A stretch of DNA of 64,000 nt. Source: Dickeya lacustris. Lineage in GTDB: Bacteria > Pseudomonadota > Gammaproteobacteria > Enterobacterales > Enterobacteriaceae. Of the stretch, positions 8,987 to 18,639 are shown in pieces (positions within the stretch are counted from its first letter, which is position 1; each line of letters starts with the position of its first letter). The position numbers and the translations under genes were made by a program. The stretch is from positions 434,001-498,000 of the forward strand of contig NZ_CP114280.1 in assembly GCF_029635795.1 (NCBI RefSeq), given 5' to 3'. Below the pieces are notes generated by a model, which did not search any database, had not been told where the DNA came from, and saw only the letters and a list, made by a program, of their open reading frames with translations.

Positions 8987-9564
8987 TGGCCGATATCCTG
9001 TTGCTCGATAATATCGACTCCTTTACCTACAACCTGGTTGACCAGCTGCGCGCCAGCGGCCATCAGGTGGTGGTATACCGTAATCAATTACCGGCTGACG
9101 TCATCATCCAGCGCTTACAGCAGATGGAAAACCCGGTACTGATGCTCTCTCCTGGCCCCGGCACCCCCTCAGAGGCCGGTTGTATGCCTGCGCTATTGCA
9201 ACGTCTGCGCGGCCAATTGCCGATTATTGGCATTTGTCTGGGTCATCAGGCGATTGTGGAAGCTTACGGCGGGCATGTCGGTCAGGCCGGTGAAATCCTG
9301 CACGGTAAAGCGTCCAGCATTGAGCATGACGGCTGTGCCATGTTCGCCGGGTTGCCCAACCCGCTGCCGGTAGCACGCTATCACTCGCTGGTCGGCAGCA
9401 ACATTCCCGACGAGTTGGTCGTGAACGCGCGGTTTAACGGTATGGTAATGGCGGTTCGCCACGATGAGCACCGCGTTTGCGGGTTTCAGTTCCATCCCGA
9501 ATCCATCCTCACGACTCAGGGTGCGCGTCTGCTTAATCAGACGCTCGACTGGGCGCTGGCCTAA
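8986..9564 (+). CDS. trpG: Anthranilate synthase component II, glutamine amidotransferase
   Basis: A 192-residue class I glutamine amidotransferase that supplies ammonia to TrpE. The oxyanion and substrate loop [11 protein letters not shown], the nucleophile Cys84 in GICLGHQ, and the His/Glu pair in FQFHPES near the C-terminus are all present. Unlike E. coli and Salmonella, it is a free-standing gene and not fused to trpD: it ends at 9564, 15 bp before trpD. This arrangement is typical of Serratia, Yersinia and the soft-rot genera and supports the taxonomic placement. Confidence 0.98.
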   Translation: MADILLLDNIDSFTYNLVDQLRASGHQVVVYRNQLPADVIIQRLQQMENPVLMLSPGPGTPSEAGCMPALLQRLRGQLPIIGICLGHQAIVEAYGGHVGQAGEILHGKASSIEHDGCAMFAGLPNPLPVARYHSLVGSNIPDELVVNARFNGMVMAVRHDEHRVCGFQFHPESILTTQGARLLNQTLDWALA

Positions 9565-9579
9565 GCACGGGAGAAATTT

Positions 9580-10578
9580 ATGCAACACATTCTTGAAAAA
9601 CTCTACGGTGCCGAGGTGCTTACCCAGGCAGAAAGCCAGCAGCTTTTCGCGGCCATTATTCAGGGGCAACTTGAACCAACGCAACTGGCCGCCGCTCTGA
9701 TCAGTATGAAAGTACGCGGCGAGCACCCGGATGAAATCGCCGGCGCGGCGCGGGCACTGCTAGACGATGCCAAAGCGTTTCCCCGCCCGGACTACCCGTT
9801 TGCCGATATTGTCGGCACCGGCGGCGATGGCACCAACAGTATTAATATTTCTACCGCCAGTGCGTTTGTTGCAGCGGCCTGCGGGCTAAAAGTCGCCAAA
9901 CACGGCAATCGCAGCGTATCGAGCCGCTCCGGTTCGTCTGATTTGCTATCGGCCTTTGGCATCCAATTGGATATGGCGCCGGAAACATCGCGCCAGGCGC
10001 TGGACTCGCTTGGGGTGTGCTTTCTGTTCGCCCCGCAATACCACAGCGGCTTTCGCCATGCCATGCCGGTGCGCCAGCAGCTAAAAACGCGCACGGTATT
10101 CAACGTACTTGGCCCGCTAATCAACCCGGCGCGCCCGCCGCTGGCCTTGATAGGCGTCTACCATCCAGCGCTGGTTGAACCGATTGCCAAAACGCTGCAT
10201 GTGCTGGGGTATCAGCGCGCCGCTGTCGTGCATGGCGGCGGTATGGATGAGGTGGCGATTCACGCGCCGACCACCGTGGCGGAACTGCGTAACGGCGACA
10301 TTGAGACCTATCAGTTAACGCCGCAAGATTTTGGTCTGGACACCTTTGCGCTGCGCGATCTACAGGGCGGCACGCCGGAAGAAAACCGTGACATTCTGGC
10401 ACGCTTGCTTCAGGGTAAAGGCGAGCTCGCACACGAGGCGGCTGTTGCGGCGAATGTCGCCTTGCTGATGAGACTCTTTGGGCAGGAAGACCTGCGGCAT
10501 AACGCTCGGCAGGCGCTGGATGCTATTCATAGCGGTCTGGCGTATCAACGGGTGCTCGATCTCGCCGCTAAAAGGTAG
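9580..10578 (+). CDS. trpD: Anthranilate phosphoribosyltransferase
   Basis: A 332-residue enzyme that joins anthranilate to PRPP, giving phosphoribosylanthranilate. The PRPP/Mg loop [15 protein letters not shown] begins near residue 78, [15 protein letters not shown] follows, and [20 protein letters not shown] and VVHGGGMDE close the active site. Length is normal for a stand-alone TrpD. It is preceded by GGGAGAAA and cotranscribed with trpG, with a 23-bp gap to trpC. No anomalies were seen. Confidence 0.98.
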   Translation: MQHILEKLYGAEVLTQAESQQLFAAIIQGQLEPTQLAAALISMKVRGEHPDEIAGAARALLDDAKAFPRPDYPFADIVGTGGDGTNSINISTASAFVAAACGLKVAKHGNRSVSSRSGSSDLLSAFGIQLDMAPETSRQALDSLGVCFLFAPQYHSGFRHAMPVRQQLKTRTVFNVLGPLINPARPPLALIGVYHPALVEPIAKTLHVLGYQRAAVVHGGGMDEVAIHAPTTVAELRNGDIETYQLTPQDFGLDTFALRDLQGGTPEENRDILARLLQGKGELAHEAAVAANVALLMRLFGQEDLRHNARQALDAIHSGLAYQRVLDLAAKR

Positions 10579-10601
10579 CAAAAAGGACAGGAAACAGGAA
10601 A

Positions 10602-11987
10602 ATGCAGGAAACCGTATTAACCAAAATTGTGCGCGACAAAGCGCAATGGATTGCCGAACGGCAGCAGCAACAACCGCTCGACACGTTTCTGTCACAGGTT
10701 GTGCCTAGCACCCGCGCATTCTATCAAGCGCTTAAGCAGGCCTCACCCGCGTTCATTCTGGAGTGTAAAAAAGCCTCCCCGTCAAAGGGGCTGATTCGCG
10801 CTGATTTTGACCCGGTGGCGATAGCGCAGGTTTATCAGGATTATGCTTCTGCCATTTCCGTGCTGACCGATGAGAAATATTTTCAGGGTGATTTTGCCTT
10901 CTTATCGCGTGTGAGTGCGGCGGTGCCGCAACCGGTGCTGTGCAAAGACTTTATTATCGATGCGTACCAAATTTATCTGGCGCGCTACTATCAGGCCGAT
11001 GCCATTCTGTTGATGCTTTCCGTACTGGATGACGCCCAATACCACGCGCTTGCTGAGGTCGCACACAGTCTGAATATGGGCATTTTGACTGAGGTGAGCA
11101 ACGATGAGGAGCGCCAGCGTGCGATTGCGCTAGGAGCCCGGGTCGTCGGCATCAACAACCGTGACCTGCGCGATCTGTCCATCGACCTGAATCGCACCCG
11201 CCTGCTCTCTCATGGCCTGTCGGATGAGGTCACGGTGATAAGCGAATCCGGCATCAGCCAATACGCCCAAATTCAACAACTGAGCCAGTATGCTAACGGC
11301 TTTCTCATTGGCAGCTCGCTGATGGCGCAGGAAAACCTGACGCAGGCCGTGCGTCAGGTCATTCTCGGTGACAACAAGGTGTGCGGATTGACCCGCCCAG
11401 ACGATGCCGCTGCCGCCTATCAGGCCGGTGCGGTCTATGGCGGACTGATTTTTGTACCGCAATCACCGCGCCATGTGACAACGTCACAAGCACGTCAGGT
11501 GATGGCTGCCGCGCCGTTACGTTATGTCGGGGTGTTTCGTGATGCGCCCGTGAGCGACATTCTGACCACGGTGGCAACGCTTGGCCTTGCCGTGGTTCAG
11601 TTGCACGGCAAAGAAGATGGCGAATACATCGCCACGCTGCGCCAGCAATTGCCCACGCACTGCCAGATTTGGCAAGCACAAAGCGTTAATGGCACTCTGC
11701 CGCCGCTGACGATACCGCATGTCGATCGCGTGTTACTGGACAATGCGCAGGGTGGCAGCGGCCAGCGCTTTGATTGGTCATTGTTGACAGGCCCGGAGCT
11801 CAGTCAGGTCATGCTGGCGGGCGGCATTTCACCGCACAATGTCGCACAGGCCGCGCGCCTTGGCTGCGCCGGGCTGGACATCAACTCAGGCGTTGAATCA
11901 CAACCGGGTATCAAAGACGCGCAAAAAATCGCCGCCGTCTTTCAGGCGCTGCGCACCATTCCGGCACGCCACCTTTTTCATGCATAA
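10602..11987 (+). CDS. trpC: Bifunctional indole-3-glycerol phosphate synthase / phosphoribosylanthranilate isomerase
   Basis: A 461-residue fused TrpC-TrpF enzyme catalysing two successive steps on two TIM barrels. The IGPS half (about 1-255) shows ILECKKASPSKG, the VLTDEKYFQG and VLCKDFIID strands, ILTEVSNDEE, VGINNRDLRDLSID and ISESGI. The PRAI half (about 256-461) starts at KVCGLTRPDDAAAAYQAGA, with YVGVFRD, VQLHGKED, LLDNAQGGSGQRFDW and MLAGGISPHNV. The fusion is standard for Enterobacterales. It is preceded by AAAGGACAGGAAA and lies within the trp operon. Confidence 0.98.
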   Translation: MQETVLTKIVRDKAQWIAERQQQQPLDTFLSQVVPSTRAFYQALKQASPAFILECKKASPSKGLIRADFDPVAIAQVYQDYASAISVLTDEKYFQGDFAFLSRVSAAVPQPVLCKDFIIDAYQIYLARYYQADAILLMLSVLDDAQYHALAEVAHSLNMGILTEVSNDEERQRAIALGARVVGINNRDLRDLSIDLNRTRLLSHGLSDEVTVISESGISQYAQIQQLSQYANGFLIGSSLMAQENLTQAVRQVILGDNKVCGLTRPDDAAAAYQAGAVYGGLIFVPQSPRHVTTSQARQVMAAAPLRYVGVFRDAPVSDILTTVATLGLAVVQLHGKEDGEYIATLRQQLPTHCQIWQAQSVNGTLPPLTIPHVDRVLLDNAQGGSGQRFDWSLLTGPELSQVMLAGGISPHNVAQAARLGCAGLDINSGVESQPGIKDAQKIAAVFQALRTIPARHLFHA

Positions 11988-12002
11988 CATAAGACAGGTT
12001 TA

Positions 12003-13196
12003 ATGATGACGTTACTTAATCCCTATTTTGGTGAATTTGGTGGCCAGTACGTGCCACAAATCCTGATGCCGGCACTGCGTCAGTTGGAAGAAGCGTTTGT
12101 CAGTGCGCAGCGTGATCCCGACTTTCAGGCGCAATTTAGCGATCTGCTGAAAAATTACGCTGGCCGGCCAACCGCGCTGACCCGTTGCCAAAACCTGACC
12201 GCCGGCACGCGAACCAGGCTCTATCTCAAACGTGAAGATCTGCTGCATGGCGGCGCACATAAAACCAATCAGGTTCTGGGGCAGGCACTGCTCGCCAAAC
12301 GAATGGGCAAAAGTGAGATTATTGCCGAAACCGGCGCGGGGCAGCACGGCGTGGCGACGGCTCTGGCCTGTGCCTTGCTGGGCCTGAAATGCCGGGTGTA
12401 TATGGGGGCGAAGGATGTAGAACGCCAGTCGCCTAACGTGTTCCGTATGCGCCTGATGGGTGCAGAAGTGATTCCGGTGCATAGCGGCTCTGCGACATTG
12501 AAAGATGCCTGTAACGAAGCGCTGCGTGACTGGTCTGGCAGCTACGAGAACGCACATTATCTGCTGGGCACGGCCGCCGGCCCGCACCCTTACCCCACCA
12601 TGGTGCGCGAATTCCAGCGCATGATTGGCGAAGAAACCAAGGTGCAGATAAAAGAGCAGGAAGGCCGACTGCCAGACGCAGTGATAGCCTGCGTTGGCGG
12701 CGGTTCGAACGCAATTGGTATGTTTGCGGATTTCATTGATGAAACCTCCGTTCAACTGATCGGGGTTGAGCCGGCCGGGTTGGGGATTGAATCAGGTCAT
12801 CACGGCGCTCCGCTCAAGCATGGTCGGGTCGGCATCTATTTTGGTATGAAATCCCCCATGATGCAGACTGACGACGGTCAAATCGAAGAGTCCTACTCCA
12901 TTTCGGCCGGGCTGGATTTCCCCTCCGTCGGCCCACAACATGCGCACCTCAATAGCATTGGCCGCGCAGATTATGTCTCTATTACCGATGATGAAGCGCT
13001 GGATGCTTTCCGCGCGCTATCACGTCATGAAGGTATTATTCCGGCGCTGGAGTCATCCCATGCCCTGGCGTATGCGTTGAAAATGATTAAGGCCGACCCC
13101 GAAAAAGAACAAATTCTGGTGGTTAACCTGTCTGGTCGCGGTGATAAAGACATCTTTACCGTTCACGATATTTTGAAATCCCGGGGAGAATTTTGA
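12003..13196 (+). CDS. trpB: Tryptophan synthase beta chain
   Basis: A 397-residue PLP enzyme condensing indole with serine. Lys87 in HGGAHKTNQ forms the internal aldimine; [10 protein letters not shown] and the phosphate-binding [13 protein letters not shown] loop are intact. The start at 12003 (MMTLLNPYF) gives the same length as the E. coli protein; ATG 12006 is a possible alternative. The TGA stop (13194-13196) overlaps the trpA ATG by one base, consistent with coupled synthesis of the alpha2-beta2 complex. Confidence 0.98.
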   Translation: MMTLLNPYFGEFGGQYVPQILMPALRQLEEAFVSAQRDPDFQAQFSDLLKNYAGRPTALTRCQNLTAGTRTRLYLKREDLLHGGAHKTNQVLGQALLAKRMGKSEIIAETGAGQHGVATALACALLGLKCRVYMGAKDVERQSPNVFRMRLMGAEVIPVHSGSATLKDACNEALRDWSGSYENAHYLLGTAAGPHPYPTMVREFQRMIGEETKVQIKEQEGRLPDAVIACVGGGSNAIGMFADFIDETSVQLIGVEPAGLGIESGHHGAPLKHGRVGIYFGMKSPMMQTDDGQIEESYSISAGLDFPSVGPQHAHLNSIGRADYVSITDDEALDAFRALSRHEGIIPALESSHALAYALKMIKADPEKEQILVVNLSGRGDKDIFTVHDILKSRGEF

Positions 13197-14005
13197 TGGA
13201 GCGCTACCACACACTGTTTAAGGCACTGTCGGCAAAACAGGAAGGTGCCTTCGTCCCCTTTGTCACGCTGGGCGACCCTTCGCCTGAACTGTCACTGCAA
13301 ATTATTGATGCGCTGGTGGAAGCCGGTGCCGATGCACTGGAGTTAGGCATTCCGTTTTCCGATCCGCTCGCTGATGGGCCAACCATTCAAAACGCCACAC
13401 TGCGAGCCTTTGCCGCCGGCGTCACGCCCGCACACTGCTTTGAGTTACTTGCCAGCGTGCGCCAGAAGTACCCGTCACTGCCGATAGGCCTGCTGATGTA
13501 TGCCAATCTGGTGTTTAGCAACGGCATCGACGCGTTTTACCAGCGCTGTGCCGAAACCGGCGTAGACTCGGTGCTGGTCGCCGATGTGCCGCTAGAGGAA
13601 TCCGCGCCATTCCGTCAGGCCGCGATGAAACACGGCATCGCGCCAATTTTTATCTGCCCCCCTAATGCAGACGATGATTTGCTGCGTGAAATCGCCTCGT
13701 TTGGCCGAGGCTATACCTATTTACTCTCACGGGCGGGCGTGACCGGCTCGGAAACACGTGCGCAATTGCCCCTGCACCACCTGCTGGAAAAATTGCAGGA
13801 GTACAATGCTGCGCCTGCGCTGCTCGGTTTCGGTATTTCGGAGCCTGGGCAAGTGAGTGACGCGCTGGCCTGTGGCGCGGCGGGGGCCATTTCCGGTTCC
13901 GCGATAGTCAAAATCATTGAGCAATACCACACCACGCCCGATGACATGCTCGCCAGGCTGACGGCCTTTGTTCGCGAGATGAAAGCCGCCACCCGCCTGC
14001 GCTAA
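13196..14005 (+). CDS. trpA: Tryptophan synthase alpha chain
   Basis: A 269-residue TIM-barrel subunit that cleaves indole-3-glycerol phosphate and channels indole to TrpB. Catalytic Glu49 ([12 protein letters not shown]) and Asp60 ([11 protein letters not shown]) are present, as are the phosphate-binding GFGISEP and SGSAIVKII segments. The ATG at 13196 overlaps the trpB stop; the frame is open one codon further upstream (TTG), which is unlikely to be used. It is the last gene of the operon, followed by a strong terminator. Confidence 0.98.
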   Translation: MERYHTLFKALSAKQEGAFVPFVTLGDPSPELSLQIIDALVEAGADALELGIPFSDPLADGPTIQNATLRAFAAGVTPAHCFELLASVRQKYPSLPIGLLMYANLVFSNGIDAFYQRCAETGVDSVLVADVPLEESAPFRQAAMKHGIAPIFICPPNADDDLLREIASFGRGYTYLLSRAGVTGSETRAQLPLHHLLEKLQEYNAAPALLGFGISEPGQVSDALACGAAGAISGSAIVKIIEQYHTTPDDMLARLTAFVREMKAATRLR

Positions 14006-14041
14006 TCGCTGATACATCGCCGTTCATACACGTCCATCGTT

Positions 14042-14074
14042 AACGCCATCGCCATACCGGTGATGGCGTTTTTT
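14042..14074 (+). terminator. trp operon terminator
   Basis: An AACGCCATCGCC / GGTGATGGCGTT stem (one mismatch) with an ATACC loop, followed by TTTTTT, 37 bp after trpA. Confidence 0.9.
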
Positions 14075-14331
14075 ATTATCAATATGACGCGTGCGCGGCC
14101 CAACCCACCGTCCCGGCCCGTTACCCCGTCATGATGACGCATCAAAAACCTGCGCCACGTCACAAAATGAAAAACTCATTCACAACTATGTGGCAAATGT
14201 GTGGTCAAAAAAGCGGGTAACAAAGAACACTGACTGGAGGTTATTCAATTATTATTAAGTGACTCGATATTGATATTTGTAATAAAATAATTCCAATCAA
14301 GCAATACAGCAAAGAAATGTCACATATTTTT

Positions 14332-14350
14332 ATTGAAACACTGTTTTATT
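14332..14350 (+). promoter_or_regulatory. Predicted KdgR operator upstream of the kdgM-type porin gene
   Basis: The 19-mer ATTGAAACACTGTTTTATT closely fits the KdgR consensus AATGAAACANTGTTTCATT used in soft-rot bacteria to repress pectinolysis genes in the absence of 2-keto-3-deoxygluconate. It lies about 200 bp upstream of the porin start, and a second weaker palindrome (CAAACACAGTTTG) follows within 20 bp. The 14075-14547 gap is otherwise AT-rich non-coding DNA with no further gene. The assignment is by sequence match only. Confidence 0.65.
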
Positions 14351-14547
14351 CCCTCAAACACAGTTTGGTGATGCTGTAAATGACAGCCGTCACACTATGA
14401 AACTGCTTTTCATTTTTGCCATTTACTGTCCTCGATCACACATTTGTAAGCAGAGATAAATAAGAATGTCTGTGTGCCGCGTCGTTCGATATGGTGCAAC
14501 AACAAATAAAAATGATTTCTTAAATGATCTCTGAGAGGGTTATGACG

Positions 14548-15276
14548 ATGAAATTTAAAATTCTGACAGTGATGGTGGCGTCTTTAGTAAGTATGAGTTC
14601 AATGGCGGTGACATTTGACTACCGTCATGAGATGAAAGATAACTCGAAAGGGAACCATCAGGATCGCCTGTTGATTTCCCATCGCTTTGAGAACGGTTTT
14701 GGTCTGTCTTCTGAAGTGAAGTGGAAACAGTCTGATAAAGATCAGACACCAAATAAGGTGTATCACGAACAAGTCAGCAACGGTACTGAAGTTACTGCCA
14801 GCTACCTGTACAAATTTAACAAAATGTTCAGCACTGAAGCAGGTTTCAACTTAGTTTCAGACAGTACAACTAACAACTATCGTCCTTACATTAAAGGTGG
14901 TGTGAGCATTACAGACAACCTGTATTATAACCTGCGTTATCGCCCATTCTATAAGCGCTATAGCGGTAATATTGCATCTACTAATAATGCTGACACTACA
15001 ATGAAAGGTTATACGATCACCAGCACACTGGGTTATAAATTCCTGGACAACTTCACTGTTGAATATGAGCTGGAGTATAACAAAAATACTAAAGCAGGAG
15101 CTTTCGGTTATATTGCCGACAAGGATAATGATAACTTCACTCATGACGTGAAACTGTCTTACAAAATTGATAAAAACTGGACACCGTATGTTCAGGTTGC
15201 CAATGTCGAAGATACCGACAAAAATAAAGGTGATCGCCAGACTCGCTACCGTGTAGGTGTACAGTACAACTTCTAA
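14548..15276 (+). CDS. KdgM-family oligogalacturonate-specific outer-membrane porin
   Basis: A 242-residue beta-barrel of the KdgM family, which lets oligogalacturonides released from plant pectin cross the outer membrane. A 20-residue signal peptide ends at SMSSMA, and the mature chain starts VTFDYRHEMKD, the family hallmark. Alternating amphipathic strands rich in Tyr/Arg and a terminal ...RYRVGVQYNF with C-terminal Phe fit Omp85-dependent assembly. The start at 14548 is 8 nt after AGAGGG; an in-frame ATG lies at 14542. KdgM and KdgN paralogues exist in Dickeya and I cannot tell which this is. It sits where E. coli has yciEFG. Confidence 0.9.
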   Translation: MKFKILTVMVASLVSMSSMAVTFDYRHEMKDNSKGNHQDRLLISHRFENGFGLSSEVKWKQSDKDQTPNKVYHEQVSNGTEVTASYLYKFNKMFSTEAGFNLVSDSTTNNYRPYIKGGVSITDNLYYNLRYRPFYKRYSGNIASTNNADTTMKGYTITSTLGYKFLDNFTVEYELEYNKNTKAGAFGYIADKDNDNFTHDVKLSYKIDKNWTPYVQVANVEDTDKNKGDRQTRYRVGVQYNF

Positions 15277-15300
15277 TTCTGTTTAATCAGCAGATGATAA

Positions 15301-15330
15301 AAAAGGCGGAACATCAGTTCCGCCTTTTTT
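15301..15330. terminator. Bidirectional terminator between the porin gene and ompW
   Basis: An AAAAGGCGGAAC / GTTCCGCCTTTT perfect stem with an ATCA loop and T/A runs on both sides, serving convergent genes. Confidence 0.93.
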
Positions 15331-15346
15331 TATGCTGTCGCTGTAC

Positions 15347-15976
15347 TTAGAATTTATAGCCAAACCCAAACATAAATACCCACGGGTCGAGGCGGGTTTT
15401 AATGCTTTGATCCTGACCGTTAGCTTTAAACTTCACGGTGGTGTCTATATCCATCCACCACACGGACATATTCAGCAGCCAGTTTTTATTCAGGTTGTAA
15501 TCCAGACCCGCCTGCGCCGCCACACCCCAGGAGTTTTTCAGGCTGAGGTCAGTCAGCGCGCCATCCAGATTTTGGGTAAATTTCTCACCAAAGAAGGTGG
15601 TGTAATTCAGGCCCGCGCCAACGTATGGGCGCAGCTTATCCGTACCTTCGCCGAAGTAGTACTGCGCCATTAACGTCGGCGGCAGGTGTTTTACCTTGGC
15701 AATATTGCCAAGCCCCGCTAACCCGACTTTATGCTGGAACGGCGTAGCCGCCAATAATTCCACACCGATGTTATCGGTGAACATATAACCGGCAGTTAAC
15801 CCCAACTGGGTATTGTTATTCACGCTAAAAGAGCCACTGCCCAATACATCATCTGAACTTTCAACCGGACGAACGGTTGCGGTACCCGCACGGAAAATCA
15901 CATCTCCCGCCTGGTGCGCCTGTGCCAGAGCAGGAATCATCGCAGCTGCTATCATCAATAAAGAAGACGTTTTCAT
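15347..15976 (-). CDS. ompW: Outer-membrane protein OmpW
   Basis: A 209-residue small eight-strand beta-barrel. A signal peptide ends at ALAQA, and the mature protein starts HQAGDVIFRAGTATVRP. NTQLGLTAGYMFTDNIGVELLAATPF and PTLMAQYYF plus the C-terminal FGFGYKF are OmpW signatures. OmpW forms a narrow hydrophobic channel linked to small hydrophobic molecules, colicin S4 reception and the aerobic/anaerobic shift. A perfect FNR box lies about 150 bp upstream. Orientation next to yciC is as in E. coli. Confidence 0.95.
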   Translation of the reverse strand: MKTSSLLMIAAAMIPALAQAHQAGDVIFRAGTATVRPVESSDDVLGSGSFSVNNNTQLGLTAGYMFTDNIGVELLAATPFQHKVGLAGLGNIAKVKHLPPTLMAQYYFGEGTDKLRPYVGAGLNYTTFFGEKFTQNLDGALTDLSLKNSWGVAAQAGLDYNLNKNWLLNMSVWWMDIDTTVKFKANGQDQSIKTRLDPWVFMFGFGYKF

Positions 15977-16520
15977 TATCCACCCCTTTTGTATGGTTAA
16001 TATCCGGGCGAACTATACCCATCAAGTGGTATTTTTGTTTTAACCCAGATCACATCTTGATAGGTTTTCTTCATTAATTACGGCATCCATCAAAATCGCG
16101 TAACTCCATAAAAAACAAAGAATTGATCTAAATCAAAAAGCGCACTTAAGGCGATTTGCACACCCGGCGCAAAAAAGCGGCACCGCATGGCGATGGCAGC
16201 GTAAATTTTATTTTTCCTCTCTCACTGTAACGGTGACGCCGATTGAGGCCGGTGGGTAATCAAACCATGAGTCATGCCATCCCCCCTTGCATAAGAAGAA
16301 AATGGACGGAGAAATAAGGCCTGCGATCGCGGGCGGGCGGCCTACGGTTTGCCTGCGTTGATAACAGCTGCCAGCCATGAGTTTGAATTGTAAACGCAGG
16401 AAAAATAACCAGATGATCAGACGTGACGTCAGGGTGCCACGGTGGAGCTGAACAGGTTACAATAGCGCGAGACACATTCTGTGACCACGCCCTATTGTCA
16501 ACCTTTGCCAAGGAGTTTTC
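15977..16520. other. ompW-yciC divergent intergenic region
   Basis: A 544-bp gap with no credible gene. It contains the FNR box at 16123-16136 and, near the yciC end, a TACAAT element at about 16457-16462 that may be the yciC -10. The remainder shows no clear structure. Confidence 0.6.
16123..16136. promoter_or_regulatory. FNR-binding site upstream of ompW
   Basis: TTGATCTAAATCAA is a perfect dyad match to the FNR consensus TTGAT-N4-ATCAA. It lies about 150 bp upstream of ompW, which is FNR-activated in E. coli. Binding here is inferred. Confidence 0.7.
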
Positions 16521-17270
16521 ATGCCTATCACGGCCAGCAGGTTATACCGTGACACCTTGAATTTTACGCGTAATCAATCCGTTAGCATTTTAATGCTGGC
16601 ATTGCTTAGTGCATTGATAACGGTGGTGCTCGGGCATCTACTGACCCCCAGCGCCGAGCAGTTACAACAACTCAGCAGCAGCCAGATTGATTTGTCTTCG
16701 ATTGATCAACCAAGCCTTAGCGATATCATTCAGCAACTCTCACCCGAGCAGCAGATGATATTGCTCAAGGCCTCAGCCGCCGGAACACTGGCGACACTGG
16801 TTGGTAATGCGTTGTTAACCGGGGGCGTTTTGATGTTGATTCAGCAGGTGTCTGCGGGCTATCAAACCAGCGCGCTACGCGCCATCAGCGCCGCTGCGCC
16901 GTTTTTACCGCGCCTTTTTATGCTGATTCTGGTCTGCACCTTGCTGATTCAACTTGGCATGGTGCTGTTAGTGGTTCCGGGGATTTTACTTTCAGTCGCC
17001 CTTAGCATCTCACCGGTCATTGCCGTCACAGAAAGAAGCGGTCTTTTCGCCGCCATGCGCGCCAGCACAAAACTGGCCTTCGCGCATTTTCGCCAGACAG
17101 CGCCTGCGGTGCTATTGTGGCTACTGGCGAAGGTTGCCGTCTTGCTGTTGCTGGCTCGATTGCCTGTCTCTCCAACGCTGCTGGCCGTACTGTTAAATGG
17201 TGTTAGCAATATGCTGTCTGCGCTGTTGCTTGTTTATGTATTCCGCCTGTACATGCTGCTCAGGGGTTAA
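16521..17270 (+). CDS. yciC: UPF0259 inner-membrane protein YciC
   Basis: A 249-residue polytopic membrane protein of unknown function. About six hydrophobic segments are visible: near residues 20-40, 85-110, 133-150, 150-170, 193-213 and 218-245. A polar stretch rich in Ser/Gln lies at about 45-75. The N-terminus [19 protein letters not shown] matches the E. coli homologue. The ribosome binding site is AAGGAG (16510-16515). It is the first of the conserved yciC-yciB-yciA run. No catalytic motif was seen. Confidence 0.92.
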   Translation: MPITASRLYRDTLNFTRNQSVSILMLALLSALITVVLGHLLTPSAEQLQQLSSSQIDLSSIDQPSLSDIIQQLSPEQQMILLKASAAGTLATLVGNALLTGGVLMLIQQVSAGYQTSALRAISAAAPFLPRLFMLILVCTLLIQLGMVLLVVPGILLSVALSISPVIAVTERSGLFAAMRASTKLAFAHFRQTAPAVLLWLLAKVAVLLLLARLPVSPTLLAVLLNGVSNMLSALLLVYVFRLYMLLRG

Positions 17271-17437
17271 CCGGTTGTGCCGTGGGGTGTACTGACGTCA
17301 CGGCACCATGGCGTCGCCACCATGTCAAAGCAGGTAATGTTCTGCAAAGTGTTAGGATAAACCGGGAATCCGGTCGCGCAAATCGCGATAATCTTTCACA
17401 GTGTATTAGGTTAGCGGGTAAGTAATGGATTGGAAAA

Positions 17438-17998
17438 ATGAAGCAACTAATTGATTTTATACCTCTTATTGTTTTTTTTGTTTGTTATAAGCTCTACGAC
17501 ATTTATGTTGCCTCCGGCGCGCTTATCGCGGCGACGGCGGCGGCCCTGCTTTTTAGCTGGCTGTTGTATCGCAAAGTCGAAAAAATGATGCTGGTCACTT
17601 TCTTGATGGTAGCCATATTTGGCACCCTGACGCTGGTGTTTCACAACGATCAGTTCATCAAGTGGAAAGTCACCCTCATTTATTCGCTGTTTGCGATTGC
17701 GTTGTTATTCAGCCAGTTTGTTATGAAAAAACCGCTGATTCAGCGCATGCTGGGTAAGGAGCTGTCTCTGCCGCAGGCCGTATGGGGTAAGCTGAATATT
17801 GCCTGGGCGCTGTTTTTTTTGCTGTGTGGCTGCGCCAACATCTATATTGCATTCTGGCTGCCACAAAGCGTCTGGGTTGATTTTAAAGTTTTCGGCCTCA
17901 CCGGGCTGACGCTGATTTTTACGCTGCTTTGTGGCATCTATATTTATCGCCACTTACCCGCTGAACCGGGAAACACGGAAAATGAAGGCAAGAAATAA
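17438..17998 (+). CDS. yciB: Inner-membrane protein YciB (intracellular septation protein A family)
   Basis: A 186-residue protein with about five transmembrane segments and the family N-terminus [21 protein letters not shown]. The ISPZ/YciB family is tied to cell-envelope integrity and septum synthesis: E. coli YciB interacts with elongasome and divisome proteins and with DcrB, while Shigella IspZ affects septation. Length is slightly longer than E. coli, with a charged tail ending ENEGKK. The start is the ATG at 17438, with GGAAAA upstream. It lies between yciC and yciA. Confidence 0.94.
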   Translation: MKQLIDFIPLIVFFVCYKLYDIYVASGALIAATAAALLFSWLLYRKVEKMMLVTFLMVAIFGTLTLVFHNDQFIKWKVTLIYSLFAIALLFSQFVMKKPLIQRMLGKELSLPQAVWGKLNIAWALFFLLCGCANIYIAFWLPQSVWVDFKVFGLTGLTLIFTLLCGIYIYRHLPAEPGNTENEGKK

Positions 17999-18079
17999 CA
18001 CGATAACCCTATTCCAACAGGCAAATTGGCAGAGGAATAGGATCGATACTGACTACCCACAAGTGGATGCATTGACTGT

Positions 18080-18505
18080 ATGAGTAAACAAGATGCGCTG
18101 CCTCACGGCGAACTGGTATTAAGAACCCTGGCGATGCCCGCAGATACCAATGCGAATGGCGATATTTTCGGCGGCTGGTTGATGTCCCAGATGGATATTG
18201 GCGGCGCGATTCAGGCGAAAGAAATCGCCGAGGGGCGTGTCGTCACCGTACGCGTTGACGGAATGACGTTTCTCAAGCCGGTCGCCGTTGGCGATGTGGT
18301 TTGCTGCTACGCACGCTGTGTGCGTACCGGGCGTAGCTCAATGACCATCAACGTGGAAGTGTGGGTGAAAAAGGTTTCGACCGATCCTATCGGCCAACGC
18401 TACCGCGCTACGGAAGCCTTGTTTACCTACGTCGCCGTGGATGAAAACGGCAGGCCTCGCGACCTTCCTGCCGGGAAAAGTCACTTCGCCCCTGAACCGG
18501 CCTGA
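18080..18505 (+). CDS. yciA: Acyl-CoA thioester hydrolase YciA
   Basis: A 141-residue hotdog-fold thioesterase acting on a broad range of acyl-CoAs. The catalytic NANGDIFGGWLMSQMDIGGAI segment and the downstream VDGMTFLKPVAVGDVV strand are typical. YciA hexamers hydrolyse short- to long-chain acyl-CoA and may protect membrane-lipid pools; the adjacent yciB and yciC membrane genes fit an envelope role. The start is the ATG at 18080. A terminator follows within 10 bp. Confidence 0.95.
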   Translation: MSKQDALPHGELVLRTLAMPADTNANGDIFGGWLMSQMDIGGAIQAKEIAEGRVVTVRVDGMTFLKPVAVGDVVCCYARCVRTGRSSMTINVEVWVKKVSTDPIGQRYRATEALFTYVAVDENGRPRDLPAGKSHFAPEPA

Positions 18506-18506
18506 T

Positions 18507-18550
18507 AAAAAAAAGCAGGCACTTTAGTTTTTACCGGTGCCTGCTCTTTT
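18507..18550. terminator. Terminator after yciA
   Basis: AGCAGGCA (18514-18521) pairs with TGCCTGCT (18538-18545) across a 16-nt loop. An A8 run precedes it and TCTTTT follows, so it may serve both yciA and the convergent tonB. Confidence 0.8.
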
Positions 18551-18639
18551 CCAACTTTTTATTTCCAACTGTTTATGCTGTTTATGCTTTTCCTGGCAGG
18601 CGATGCCTGCACCGCCCGCGACCGTTACGCTATGGCCAT

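Noticed and set aside
12012..12755. Long open frame antisense to trpB (247 codons)
   Set aside because: It mirrors the codon periodicity of trpB, has no ribosome binding site and no recognisable protein family.
14395..14450. CRP site upstream of the kdgM-type porin
   Set aside because: Right half-sites such as TCACA are present, but the spacing to any TGTGA-like left half is 4 nt, not 6.
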